Positions 12,101-22,083 of a DNA stretch of 64,000 nt are shown here, one piece after another. This DNA comes from Cephalotrichum gorgonifer (taxonomy: Eukaryota; Ascomycota; Sordariomycetes; Microascales; Microascaceae). The position numbers were made by a program, and so were the translations under genes. Each line of letters begins with the position of its first letter. Position 1 is the first letter of the stretch. Location of the stretch: contig ONZQ02000004.1 of assembly GCA_900312665.1 (NCBI GenBank), forward strand, positions 680,047 to 744,046, read 5' to 3'. The notes under the pieces were generated by a model. It did no database searches. It was not told the origin of the DNA and saw only the letters and a list, made by a program, of their open reading frames with translations.

Positions 12101-13885
12101 CAGAAATCGGAAGGCGAGAGCTCAGATGGCAGGCGAAACTGCGCGAAGAGGCATGGTGGCAGCGGATCTGTCCGCCCACCTTTTGTCGACAGCGATGCTC
12201 CGGCCGTTGCATTCATTCATGGGTGGGCTGGACGACCCCCAGGTAGAACTAACCTTGTCATCGCCGCCGAGGGCCATTGGCCTGCCCGGCCCTCATTAAC
12301 CATTAGGTACCCTTGGGGTGGTTACACCAGCGTCGCTCGTGTCACCGGAGCACATCAATCCTCCGCCTCTGTGCAGTGGAGGAAGGAACTGACTGACAAG
12401 TGCTCCATGCTCAGAGGTTGTACGTGGGTGGCATTGATCAAGCGTAGTTTCTGATAAATACCCCATGACCCACCTCGATGCCACTGGGGGGAAGCAAGTA
12501 AGGAAGTGGTTCGGTTGCACTGCAGTCGCTTGCTCCGAAGGAGGGTACGACGCCTGAGGAGGCCCGAGGTTGATGTTCAAGAGCTGGCGGTCGGTTGGCA
12601 GGACCCTGAGAGAGACGGCGATGGCAATGGCATGGAGTGTGAAACCGAGAGGTCTCACAAGGCGGACTCAATTTCTTGTCTCATGTCCGAGATTGCTTGT
12701 GTGCGTCGTGTGAGAGCCGGCGCCGGAGGCACAGACCCATCAGATTGGAAGCAAGGCCCGCTCGCCGGACGACGTCGTATGGGGGTGTTTCAGTGTGCTC
12801 TGGACACGGTCATCCAGAGGCAACGACAATTTTGTTCTTCGATGACGGCCCATACTTGTCGGCGGGTGCGGCGAGGGTATGGTGGAGATGGCGATGGTCG
12901 TTCCTACACGCTACAAGTGCTATCTCATATGATCGGAAGGTGGCCCCCGCCCCGTGCCATGGACGGCTCCTACTGGCAATTGTGATCATGGAGCGCCTTG
13001 ACTGGACCCCCTTGCGAATTTGCGAGTGAGTCCTCCTTCCGCTGTTTTACCGCACCAGTCCTCTGGGAAGATATCTTACTATACGCGTACCCGTTACTCA
13101 GTAGACTCGGCGGGCTTCATAGCCTGGTCTAAGGCCCGGCACCAGGCGCTACGTGGATATGATACGAATATAGAACATGAAGTACGAGTATACCTGGGGT
13201 TTGAGTGGAGTAAGTCATCGGGATTCTCCTCTCCCACGTTGTGCAGGTCGAAGGTTGTGCATAGAGGTACATTAGTCTGCATCCTGTGCGTATAAGTGCA
13301 ACGAGATCCGTATGCACATGCACAACCTTCCGGCATACGCCGTCCAGAGGCCCGCCCCCGTATTCATACCTCGTGGCCCCCCAGCTGCACCGTGATGGGG
13401 AACGAAAACGAGGAAGAAGATTCGGTCTCTCAATTTGAAGTAATCCCTGCGACCTGACGAAGGTTTCAAGGGAAAAAGAAAAATGCTAAGGAAGAAGAAA
13501 AGAAAGGCGCCAATAGGGACGCCTGATGATACGCCATCCCTATTGCCACCAAATATTCCTTCTAATATTGCTTGTCGGACCACCGCAAGCACTCGTAATA
13601 TTGCCCGCTAATCCTGGATGGGCGAACACCTCTCTCGTTTTTCGGTAATACATCCGTACTTGCACGCTTCAGGGCCTCTTACTTGTATACCTTGTGCTCA
13701 CAATTTTGGAGGCCAGGCAGGCATTGCCTGTAAATTTGCTGGATCCCTGCAATGGATACACACCCCCGGGACTCAGTTTCCCGGAATTGGAAGACGGTGC
13801 CTATGCGGTCTAATAGAGTAAATATGAATGTATCCGGAATCCTTGCTCGGTCGCGGCTTCGCTTTTTGTACTTTACATGAGCGCA
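9165..13885. other. 4.7-kb gene-poor region
   Basis: Many frames of 60-175 codons exist here (for example 11927-12454 +, 12296-12658 -), but none shows a recognisable motif, consistent codon bias or spliceable extension. The region contains a GAGACT-type hexamer run near 9290 and a cluster of TACAAGTACTCCGTACGGTACGAG-like motifs around 11686-11709. It is not strikingly AT-rich, so there is no obvious large RIP block. It may hold lineage-specific or non-coding transcripts that I cannot identify. It ends at the assembly gap. Confidence 0.5.
9291..9313. repeat. Short (AGACTG)n-like tandem run
   Basis: AGACTGAGACTGAGACTGAG; near-perfect hexamers about 125 bp upstream of the JMJD7-like start codon. 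Confidence 0.7.
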
Positions 13886-13922
13886 NNNNNNNNNNNNNNN
13901 NNNNNNNNNNNNNNNNNNNNNN
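13886..13922. other. Assembly gap of 37 N
   Basis: A run of undetermined bases joins low-complexity flanks. The true length is unknown, and any reading frame crossing it is meaningless. Confidence 1.
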
Positions 13923-15794
13923 CCCCCCAACGCGCCTTCCTCTCATTCGGCAGAGTCCAACCTCCACCTCCCTCCGTCCCGTCCACGCAATTGAACAACT
14001 CATCGTGCAGCTTCACTATCCCTTCTGCCGACCCCATCGCGAAGCAGTTCCGCGTCCCATTCGCTCATCGCCCAGTCTCTCGTTTACCGGGTTTCTTTTT
14101 CTCCCCTGCCTCACAAGGCCCTTGGTGTCACCACTGCCAACACAGAGCTCGACCGACCCGTCGCGCTAGGTCATTCTCTCTCACCCACGCTCTTTATCGC
14201 CTGGGGCCTCGTTTCGCCCTGCCACTCATTTACATTGTTTGCATCTCGGTCTTTAACCCCTGGGACACCGGATCTCTTGGTGGCTTTTTTAACCCCCCTG
14301 GCGGTACCTTTAAACCCTAGCCCTCAGCTGCAATCCTTCCTCGGGTCGCTCCACTGCAAGCTGCTGCGTCAATTGATCGTGCTCTGCGTCAGCACTCCTC
14401 CTCTCGCTCATCTTCCAACCTGTCTGCTTCCACGTTTCCCGGCCACGGCCACCACCTCCGAGAAGAGTCTACAGCCCCGGTTTATGCACAATCCAAGTAG
14501 TGTATGCAGCTTTTGAGACGCGAATAAGCAAGCTCCTCTGTTCTCCACCCGCGCCTGGGATCACTCAAGGGCTTAGTCTCCTGCTACTCTGCCTGCCATG
14601 ATCCGGACCTAAGCTGGGCTTATCTCACCTTCTCATCTCCTGCCGCCATTCTACTCACCGATCTCTCTCACGGCATCATCACACCCTTGCCTGTTTGGAT
14701 TTAGGCTCTTAGATCTCGATTGGAATATACGCGAGGTCAATCTAGGATGCAACTTGTGAGGCTAAAGATCGAGCGAGCACAGAAGCCTTCCAATTAAGCC
14801 TCTTCACCACCCCTGCAGTGGTAGTGGCCTCGGCCGGCGGCCCACCCCTCTTGACCGCGTTAGATCACTCCTCTCTTCGACGTCAACTGCACAAAACATG
14901 GCCATGTAAACAAAGGCCGTAATTTTCAATCGCTCCCAATATCGCCACCTAACCCATCGGGCTGTCGACATGCTTCTCATACAGCAACGCCAGCCACCTC
15001 TCACTCATAAGCTTCTGGCCTCCCTCCTGTACTAGTATCCACCTTTGAGGGTTGCAGCATTTTGTCGAGTTCTTACTGCTCGTCCTCGACCTCACACTCA
15101 TTACAACATATAGGTATGGTCTTCATAAGACTCTCCCCTCCCCCATTAACCATCCTACCAACTAACCTTTCGGGCATCGTAGTCCACACTAATTATTCCA
15201 AGCAAACAGCCTGGGAACCCAGTGCTGTTACGTGGTTCCCTTCCAGCATCTAATCGGCGCCAGAACTTGATCACTCGTTATCTTTCCTTCGGGTTGATAC
15301 TGTTTCAGTCAAGATTTGTTCTACATACTTGTACACCTTTTACTTTGGACAGATCCTCGTTCATTGGCCGTTTATTGAATACCCTCTCGCCTGGTGGTTT
15401 CCAAAATCTCTTGTCCCCACCTCTGCGCCAACCTCCAATCCCAAGGCTATCCACGAGAGCTCCATCCTGCCGCTTCGTTACCCACCCGATCGTCAACCAA
15501 CCATCGTTCCCCCACCTGCTTGAGCTTCCACTCGGAGCCCTCTCCAGCCTCTACATTTCAGCCTCAGTATCGACAGGTTCCTAGGTGTGTATGTCTCTCT
15601 CTATTCAAGCAAGTCGTGGCAGCCCAGCTTCCCGCAACTGGCACATCGGTGCCACCTCCGCCAAAGACACGGCACCCTAAGCCCGATCAAATACGCGGCT
15701 TCGATGGAGATGCGTAGGATCTCGGTCCTTATGTTTGGTGCTAATATACAGCACAGGTCTATTGTCGCCCTCGAGCCAAGACATATCCGGCCTC
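13923..15794 (+). promoter_or_regulatory. Pyrimidine-rich promoter / long 5' leader of the 14-3-3-like gene
   Basis: About 1.9 kb, strongly C+T-rich on the coding strand, as is common upstream of fungal signalling genes with long leaders. It contains several upstream ATGs and at least two intron-like segments: GTATGG...CCAACTAACC...CGTAG near 15116-15183, and GTATGT...GCTAAT...ACAG at 15589-15751. Upstream frames have no recognisable product. Confidence 0.5.
15589..15751 (+). other. Probable 5'-leader intron containing upstream start codons
   Basis: The donor GTATGT (15589), branch-like GCTAAT (about 15740) and acceptor ATACAG (ending 15751, or CACAG ending 15756) fit fungal introns. The segment contains ATGs at 15591, 15704 and 15731. 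The frame from 15704 runs to 15814 and overlaps the main start at 15795 in another phase. Splicing would remove all three ATGs; retention would place an overlapping uORF over the start. Confidence 0.5.
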
Positions 15795-16709
15795 ATGGCT
15801 TCATCGGAGGTTGACCAGAAGTTTCTGGGCAAACTGGCCAAGATGGTGGAGCAGAACAATCCGCTCCTTTCCTCGATTTTATTCAAGATCCTCGGTCTAT
15901 CCCTTAACCTCGCCGAGCAACTGGTGACAGCCAAGAAGCAGCGTCGACAAAGGACCGAACAGACTCCCGAGTTCCTCAAGCTAGTGCTCCACATTATTTG
16001 GCTTTCGAGGGAAGGCCTGAAGTTGTTAGACCAGTACGTGATACCTAGCGTGGGCCACGAAGTCGAGCTCAAAGTCCTCGCCTACAAACTCCGCGCCTCA
16101 TTTTACCACATCTTTGTCCTATTCCACAACAGCCCGCGGGTATCCGACCTGGCCATATCAACACCGGACGTGCTGGCCGGGGTGGCGACGAGTCTCTCGG
16201 CGGTGCCGAGACTGGACAAGGGCAAGGGGGTCGCTCGAGACGATGATCTAGAATCCCTCAACTCCTCCATTCAACCGACGCATCCCATGGAAGGCGGTCC
16301 CGTCGGGCCTCCGCCCGGGTTCGGCCTCGAATCTCCCGCATCTTTCCTCATTCCTGCGACCGACTACCTCCCCGTCGCACACCAGGCCTTCAAGGAGGCG
16401 ATTTCCCTCTCTGAAGAACTGTTATGGGGCTCTCACTCGTTACGCCTGTCCGTCAAGACCGAATACGCCGCATTCCTATTCGAATGCGCCCACGATCCCG
16501 AGGCAAGTCGCAGCGTCGCGAAGAAGACCATTGCCGAAGTCTACGAGGCCCAGGAGGGAATGGACGACGACATGTTTGCGGATGCTTGCGAACTGGTTAC
16601 TGTTCTGGGGAGGATGATGAAGAGGGGGTTGGGATCAGGGAATACTCCTAGCAATCGTCAGACTCCGACCCCGGCGGTACCTCCGCCCGGAATGGAGAAC
16701 CCGATATGA
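15795..16709 (+). CDS. Divergent 14-3-3-like protein
   Basis: Single exon of 304 residues beginning MASSEVDQKFLGKLAKMVEQ. The helical pattern resembles 14-3-3: LAYKLRASFYHIFVLFHNSPRVSD corresponds to the helix C/D region, and YLPVAHQAFKEAISLSEELLWGSHSLRLSVKTEYAAFLFECAHDPEASRSVAKKTIAEVYEAQ to the C-terminal helices. The middle helices are replaced by a low-complexity loop (about residues 125-190). The canonical phosphopeptide-binding K-R-R-Y set is not evident by eye, so it may not bind phosphoserine in the classical way. Similar 14-3-3-like proteins occur beside the two canonical 14-3-3s in filamentous ascomycetes, with unknown role. The nearest in-frame upstream non-ATG codon gives no better start. 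A Pro-rich tail (TPTPAVPPPG) ends the protein. Confidence 0.75.
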   Translation: MASSEVDQKFLGKLAKMVEQNNPLLSSILFKILGLSLNLAEQLVTAKKQRRQRTEQTPEFLKLVLHIIWLSREGLKLLDQYVIPSVGHEVELKVLAYKLRASFYHIFVLFHNSPRVSDLAISTPDVLAGVATSLSAVPRLDKGKGVARDDDLESLNSSIQPTHPMEGGPVGPPPGFGLESPASFLIPATDYLPVAHQAFKEAISLSEELLWGSHSLRLSVKTEYAAFLFECAHDPEASRSVAKKTIAEVYEAQEGMDDDMFADACELVTVLGRMMKRGLGSGNTPSNRQTPTPAVPPPGMENPI

Positions 16710-17590
16710 CACAAGCCCATGTCTGGAAGTCAGTAGTCCGGGCTAGGAGGCGCCTGGGGTATGACGAGCGCACCATCCGCTGGTCAAAGCTCGATCGTCA
16801 GTTGCTTGCCTCTCCAACCTGCCCCCTCACTATCCCGCCGGCATCGTCTTCTACGGGACGAGCAATGCGACCCACCCGACCATTCTACGGAACGAATGGA
16901 TACGCGTCGAACAAGCTACAACAACACAAATGTATTCGCGGACTGGTCATCCAGCCCAGTACAACAAATACTGTCGAATTTCTCGACCTCCAAGCCCGCA
17001 ACAAAGCGGCATAACCACCATCTACCATTCGATACGAAACATCCGTCCATGAGCGGGACCAACCATAATTCTGTACATTTTAACTTGTTTTATACATACG
17101 CATTGTTTGAGAACGGCCCCTTGTTGAAAGTGCATAGATCTTGAGGGGGGTAGGAGGCAGGGAGCCGAGGGAGGGGCCGGTGTTGGTGGAGTAATTGTAT
17201 GAAGAAGTCTCTTTCTTGCTTGTATTGATACCCTAGGTAGCATTTTGAGAAAGAAGTCATCCATCATTTTCTCGTTTCATACGCTTTGCTTGTACCTCGC
17301 TTGCTTGCACCTTGCATCGCCATCACTGCATCGGGTGCATACATCGTCCCGAGTCCCATCCTAGGTGCATTCCCCGCTCTCCTAGTGGTCCCGTCGAAGG
17401 CGAGGACATACATACCAGGCCGGCAGACGGCATGGGATAATCATCTACTAGTCACGGCAAGTCTAGGACCACAAGTGGATTCATAAAGGACAATATCATT
17501 GCTCCTATCTACGAAAGAAGAGAAAAAGGGGGAGGAGGGGGCGGTTTAAGCCCATGTCTCGCCATGCTCCCTGCGAATGCCACCTTCCGA

Positions 17591-17608
17591 CCCCCCCCCC
17601 CCCCCCCT
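17591..17608. repeat. Poly-C homopolymer (18 bp)
   Basis: Eighteen consecutive C. Length is likely variable between isolates or a sequencing uncertainty. Confidence 0.9.
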
Positions 17609-17784
17609 TATGCAACAGAAAGTACGAGTAAACAGGGTAAGAAACTCCACCGCGATCACCCCCTTCTTCCACTTCATGGTCGAGTAAGAAACTAAAACCC
17701 CAGAAAGACAGAAAGACAGAAAAAAAAAGGTTGGAAACTCCAATCTACTCGCGCGACACCATCCCTCCAGCCCATGTTTCTCTC

Positions 17785-17946
17785 CCCAACTCATATGAAT
17801 CATCCTATGCCAAATTCAGAAGAAGCCGGGAAAAGAAAGAAACGTGCAAGCGCCCCAAAGTGTCACCTTTCAAATCAAATAAGGTTGCCCGCCCCCTCCC
17901 CACAGCTTTTCCCAACTCCGATGTATCATCCTATGCCAAATTCAGA
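17785..17946. repeat. Pair of diverged direct repeats, 126 bp apart
   Basis: Copy 1 is 17785-17820 and copy 2 is 17911-17946. Both start CCCAACTC and share a perfect 22-bp block (17799-17820 and 17925-17946) beginning ATCATCCTATGCC. Similarity fades downstream. It looks like an old tandem duplication. Confidence 0.8.
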
Positions 17947-18242
17947 GAGCCCAAGGGAAAAGGAGTGTCGTTCCGCGCCCAGCCCTCTCCCATGAAGATC
18001 CGTTCGCCAAAGCTGTTCCCCGTGCTTATCGAAAGAAAGCAAAATCAGTGGTGTCAGATCATCGTCGATATGGCTAGTTGTTTTGTTTCCCGTCTATTCT
18101 TGGTGTCCCGATCAAAGTGCGCTGGTCATTTGGTCTATTTCGTAAAAGGAAACTGCTGAAAACAAAGGGCGTCCAATGTTGGACGACAGTGTTGGACGCC
18201 CGGTTCGTCCCCTTTTGGGTAGTTCGTAAGAGGTCAAGGGTA

Positions 18243-19367
18243 TTAGGCGTACTGTTCAAACTGGCCGGGCGTGTTAGGATCAAGTTGCTCGGACAAGTCC
18301 AAACCAGCCTTCCAGAACTTGATCTTGGCCTCGCGAATGCGATCGCGCTCCTCAGCCTCAGCGGCCTCGCATTTGTCACGGAAGACACTGAGAGGAACCA
18401 TCTTCCCCGTCGCGTTGAAGAAGTTGGCTTGCATCTCCAGCCACTTGCCGCGCCTCATCTTGCTGTCGACAGTGGCAAGGACCGCACAGTCGCGCTTTGT
18501 GAAGTGATCATCTGCTTCCAGTGACAAGTATGGAGGATACAGGTTCTCTCGGATCTGTTCCTGGAGGTAAAGCTGCTGCTCTCCCTCCGATTCCGTGCTT
18601 CCAGGGTCGGGGCTAGAATCCGTGGACTCGCTCTGCGAACTGCTCTGGGAGCTCGGCGTCGACTTTCCCATGGCTCGCGATTGTTTCTTGTTGGGCATCT
18701 TGGGCGACCATGACTTTCCTCCCGCGCGGGAATTCTTCTTGAGATGAGGCATATTCTTGTCGGTCTCTTCCTCGCAGTTGGCCTTAACCTTCCGGAACCG
18801 TCGCTGAACATCCCGCTTTCCTCGACCCAAGGCTGTCGCAATGGCCATCCATGTTTCGCCACCTTCCTTCATGCTCAAGAGGAGCGCATCCTGGGAGTCG
18901 GTCCATCGATTGGCCCGGCGACCTCGTACGCCAGAGTGCGAGTGCTGAACAATGGAATCTTCCGTATCCGCCGTGGGAGAGCTTTCCTCGGCCTTGTCTT
19001 GGGCAATGATAGTTCGCGCCCGACCCTGGACCCTGTGCCCACAGGGACGGACTGTTATGATCTTGCGGCAGTCTTCGGCATCGTCAGAATGGGAGAGGCC
19101 ACTGGAGGTTGTTGTGTCATGACCAGACTCGATGATCCGGCTGTCTTCAGAAGTGACCCCGCTGCTTGAGGCATCATAAACCAAAGACGGCACAGCGGCG
19201 CCCTCTATGGGCTCGGTGGTAATCGTCATGGCGCTGGTTGATGCGGTGACATTTCGGTTGGCGTTCAATTGGCTCTCCACGACTACTTTCGAGGGCTCAA
19301 GAACATCAAAGGAAATCGTAGATTTGCTGGGGGATGTCTCCAGGGTAATGATCTTCGGGAGGCTCAT
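18243..19367 (-). CDS. Myb/SANT-like DNA-binding protein
   Basis: Single exon, 374 residues, starting MSLPKIITLETSPSK. One SANT/Myb-like helix-turn-helix is visible at about residues 152-195: NRWTDSQDALLLSMKEGG, ETWMAIATALGRGKRDVQ, RRFRKVK; W at both conserved aromatic positions supports the call. It is preceded by a Ser/Thr-rich acidic region and followed by a basic, Ser-rich linker (KSTPSSQSSSQSESTDSS) and a second helical block near the C-terminus (DDHFTKRDCAVLATVDSKMR...KIKFWKAGLDLSEQL), which probably forms a protein-interaction or second DNA-contact domain. Nuclear transcriptional or chromatin role is inferred; targets are unknown. No intron is needed to keep the frame open. Confidence 0.78.
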   Translation of the reverse strand: MSLPKIITLETSPSKSTISFDVLEPSKVVVESQLNANRNVTASTSAMTITTEPIEGAAVPSLVYDASSSGVTSEDSRIIESGHDTTTSSGLSHSDDAEDCRKIITVRPCGHRVQGRARTIIAQDKAEESSPTADTEDSIVQHSHSGVRGRRANRWTDSQDALLLSMKEGGETWMAIATALGRGKRDVQRRFRKVKANCEEETDKNMPHLKKNSRAGGKSWSPKMPNKKQSRAMGKSTPSSQSSSQSESTDSSPDPGSTESEGEQQLYLQEQIRENLYPPYLSLEADDHFTKRDCAVLATVDSKMRRGKWLEMQANFFNATGKMVPLSVFRDKCEAAEAEERDRIREAKIKFWKAGLDLSEQLDPNTPGQFEQYA

Positions 19368-20974
19368 CGTCCCGACGGGTTGAGATCAGGTGTGCCTCGA
19401 TTAGACTTCGTCTGGGAGCGCTAGTGAATTCGGTGGGCACGTTTCAGTCACCACAGGAATGTGAATGCGATGCTTCTCGGTAGCTGGCACTCGATGTGCG
19501 ACTTCTATTATTCAAAACAATTGTTAGCCAAGACCTTATCCATAGACTAGGTAGATGCGTTTCGGGTAAGGGAAGACGTACTCGATTGTAAAGGTTGTTC
19601 CCTCAAGGGCCGAGGCGCGAGTATGGGTTGCTCTTTGCTCTGTACAACACTGAGCCGTGGACTTGTCAATGGTTCAAACTTCAGGTTTGGAGAAGCGGAG
19701 AGATTGAATCACTAACAGGGTTCACATCGGGGCATTAAATAAACACTTCGGCTTGGGGAAGAAAGGTGTGCACAAATGACTGGGGTGGCTATCTCACCAG
19801 TGCCATCCACTGGCGTGGCACGTTCTTTGAGTTTGTGAGTGAAGTGTGACAGGTCCTTCGGATTATGCGAGTCCTTTAGAGTTTTGAGCAAAGGAGCATG
19901 TCCTTTGTAACTGGAGGAACAAGCTTCCTGTCAAGGACAATGGCAACAGGTGCACACAGCCCTTCCCTGAGATCCCCCCTGGGATTCTCGTGGACGTGGT
20001 GCCCGATATTGTGCTCCAGTGCGGTGCTTCAGGTGTGAAGCTGAGGAGCGAAAGGAGGCAATGAAAGGAGGCAATGCCGATGTTCAAAGACTGGTGCCCA
20101 GGCTTCAACTTCCAGTTGAGAGTTAAGAGGTAGGAATTCACTCCACAAAATTCACTCATCACCTATGGAATTGGCTCCAGGACATAAGGCTTGGGGTTTC
20201 TTGAATTCCACATTCTAGGCCAATGATTTCCATTTGATTTTTGGAGGGGAGGAAGGAGCCGGCCGGGCGTCGGGACGCGCCGACATTCGAGGAAGGAGTG
20301 GTGGGTGGTAGTAAGAAGGAGCTACCGGAGTTAGTAAAATAGCAGTTTAAGTATTTAGAGAAGGAAGGGTCGTCCTCATGGTTGCAAAGACTGCAAGCTG
20401 CCCGCTCGTAGACCCTCGCCCACATACAAGCTACAAGTTTGAAGCTAGGAAGAGTGATATGCAGCATACTAGTTAGGAGATCTCTTTATAAAAGTGAGTG
20501 GTCAAGAAGGAATGTCCGTATGTTCTGATGGATGTACAAAAACAAAAGAGCTGTGGCTCAACCCTCGGGGATGAGAGTCAACAGGATATGCCATGCCTTC
20601 CAGAGAAGGTGCACTGGATGGTTATCATTGAATCGGAGGGGCCACTGCTCTGATACCTACCCACATGTTTCGTAGAGCCATAGAAAACCCCGCCAGTTTG
20701 GATTTGATGGCCTCCAAAACGGAATCCAAGATTGAGAGCACGGTTCATATCAAGGCCGGCCATAGGACTTCATCTCTACTAATTCATCATGGTCTTCTCT
20801 AGAGTGGATGAAAGAGAATACGCAAGTGGACTCGAGTGATGTCCAGTGTAATTGGAGCTGCTGACTCATCGACCCTGATGTCTTTTCAAGCCCGATGCAC
20901 CAATGGATATGAGTGGATTGAAAATCGAGGCCGCGATAAGATCAGTGACTCTCCCATCGAAACATCACCTCATG
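19368..20974. promoter_or_regulatory. Divergent intergenic region (Myb-like gene / DUF4202 gene)
   Basis: 1.6 kb between two start codons. It includes the leader of the DUF4202 gene with upstream ATGs at 20838, 20903 and 20909. No recognisable coding content. The short repeat GGAGGCAATGAAAGGAGGCAATG lies at about 20052-20074. Confidence 0.45.
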
Positions 20975-21677
20975 ATGGCGAACCTACCTACGCTGCCAGG
21001 AAATTACGCGAGAGCCGTCGAGCTCATCGACGAAGCACATGCGCTCGATCCCAGGCCCTCGTCTCCCGAAGACCCGACCCCCTTCGAGACTCGCTACGCA
21101 CGTCGCATGACCCAATGGCTGGCCGTGAGATCTCCAGATGCGTCTCCGGTGCTTCAGGTAGCCTGCCGAGCACAGCACTTTAGGAGGTACTTCCCCTATC
21201 CCCTCATCCCCCCCCGGTCTACTTCTTCTATCGTCATGAAATACTCACTCGGGGCCCTTGCCTCCGTCTAGATGGGAGGATCCCCGAAGCAACTACCCCA
21301 TGACCAAAGCCGGATACCTCACCTGGCGCTCGAAGCAGAAGTCCCGCGCCGCCGCCGCCGTCTCGGAGCTTCTCGCCTCCCCCTCAGTCCAGCCGCCCAT
21401 CCCCGCCGACGACGTCTCCCGCATCGCGGCGCTCATCCGCAAGGAGAACCTCGCCACGAACGAGGAGACGCAGGCGCTGGAGGACGTGGCGTGCCTCGTG
21501 TTCCTCGACGACCAGTTCGACCAATTCGAGAAGGAGTCGGGGATCGACGAGGAGAAGATGGTAGGCATCCTGAGGAAGACGTGGGGAAAGATGAGTGAGG
21601 AGGGGAGGCGGCTGGCGATCGGGATGGAGCTGAGTGAGAGGGCGAAGAAACTCATCGGCAAGGCGCTAGAATCTTGA
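20975..21677 (+). CDS. DUF4202 domain protein
   Basis: Exons 20975-21186 and 21272-21677, giving 205 residues; AG|gtactt...gtctag|A restores the conserved AQHFRRWEDPRSNYP across the junction. Family-typical segments are ELIDEAHALDP, RYARRMTQWL, RAQHFRRW, MTKAGYLTWR, RIAALIRKENLATNEETQALEDVACLVFLDDQF and KMVGILRKTWGKMSEEGR. The ATG at 20975 (MANLP) was preferred to 20972 and 20903 because homologues, as I recall them, begin a few residues before the ELIDEAHA helix. DUF4202 proteins in bacteria and fungi are all-helical and of unknown function; older annotations calling them glutamyl-tRNA synthetases are not supported by any synthetase motif here. Confidence 0.88.
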
Positions 21678-22083
21678 GAAGTGATTAAAATAGCTGGGGA
21701 GATCCGAGTAGATTCCCTCCGATTAGATATATAACCGTTCATCCTCCGTGACCCATTTTCGGCATTTCGGGCGTGAAATTGGGGTGTCCGACACCTTGCA
21801 TCGCGCTCCTCGTTTGTGCGGGGTGGTTTCGGGACAATTGGTACCGACGGCGACGTATAAGTATGGAGCGGACCAGGGACAGACTAATACTTGGACGGTA
21901 TCCCCAGCACACTACCACTAATAAAGCTGTAACCACGACGTTGGACGGCGCATCTGCTTCACACCTCTGCTTATATTCTCCATTGAAACCTCTGGCGCTG
22001 GCGTATGACATAGCGCGGGCACACCCCAAGACGAAACCTCAATTCTTCGGCCGCTCATCTAAACCCATCTCCAATTATCTGTC
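21678..22083. promoter_or_regulatory. Intergenic / promoter of the alpha-hydroxyacid dehydrogenase
   Basis: 406 bp between two plus-strand genes. The open frame 21773-22324 runs into the dehydrogenase in the wrong phase and is judged a shadow. Confidence 0.5.

Larger units (their letters stand above)
16710..18242. other. Intergenic, tail-to-tail, with low-complexity and a diverged direct repeat
   Basis: 3' flanks of the 14-3-3-like gene (+) and the Myb-like gene (-). It contains an 18-bp poly-C run and the repeat listed separately. The frame 17731-18159 covers the repeat and repeats SSYAKFR, but I see no family and no good start context. Confidence 0.5.

Noticed and set aside
11927..12454. 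175-codon plus-strand frame in the gene-poor block
   Set aside because: No motif, mixed composition and irregular codon use; no splice partner found.
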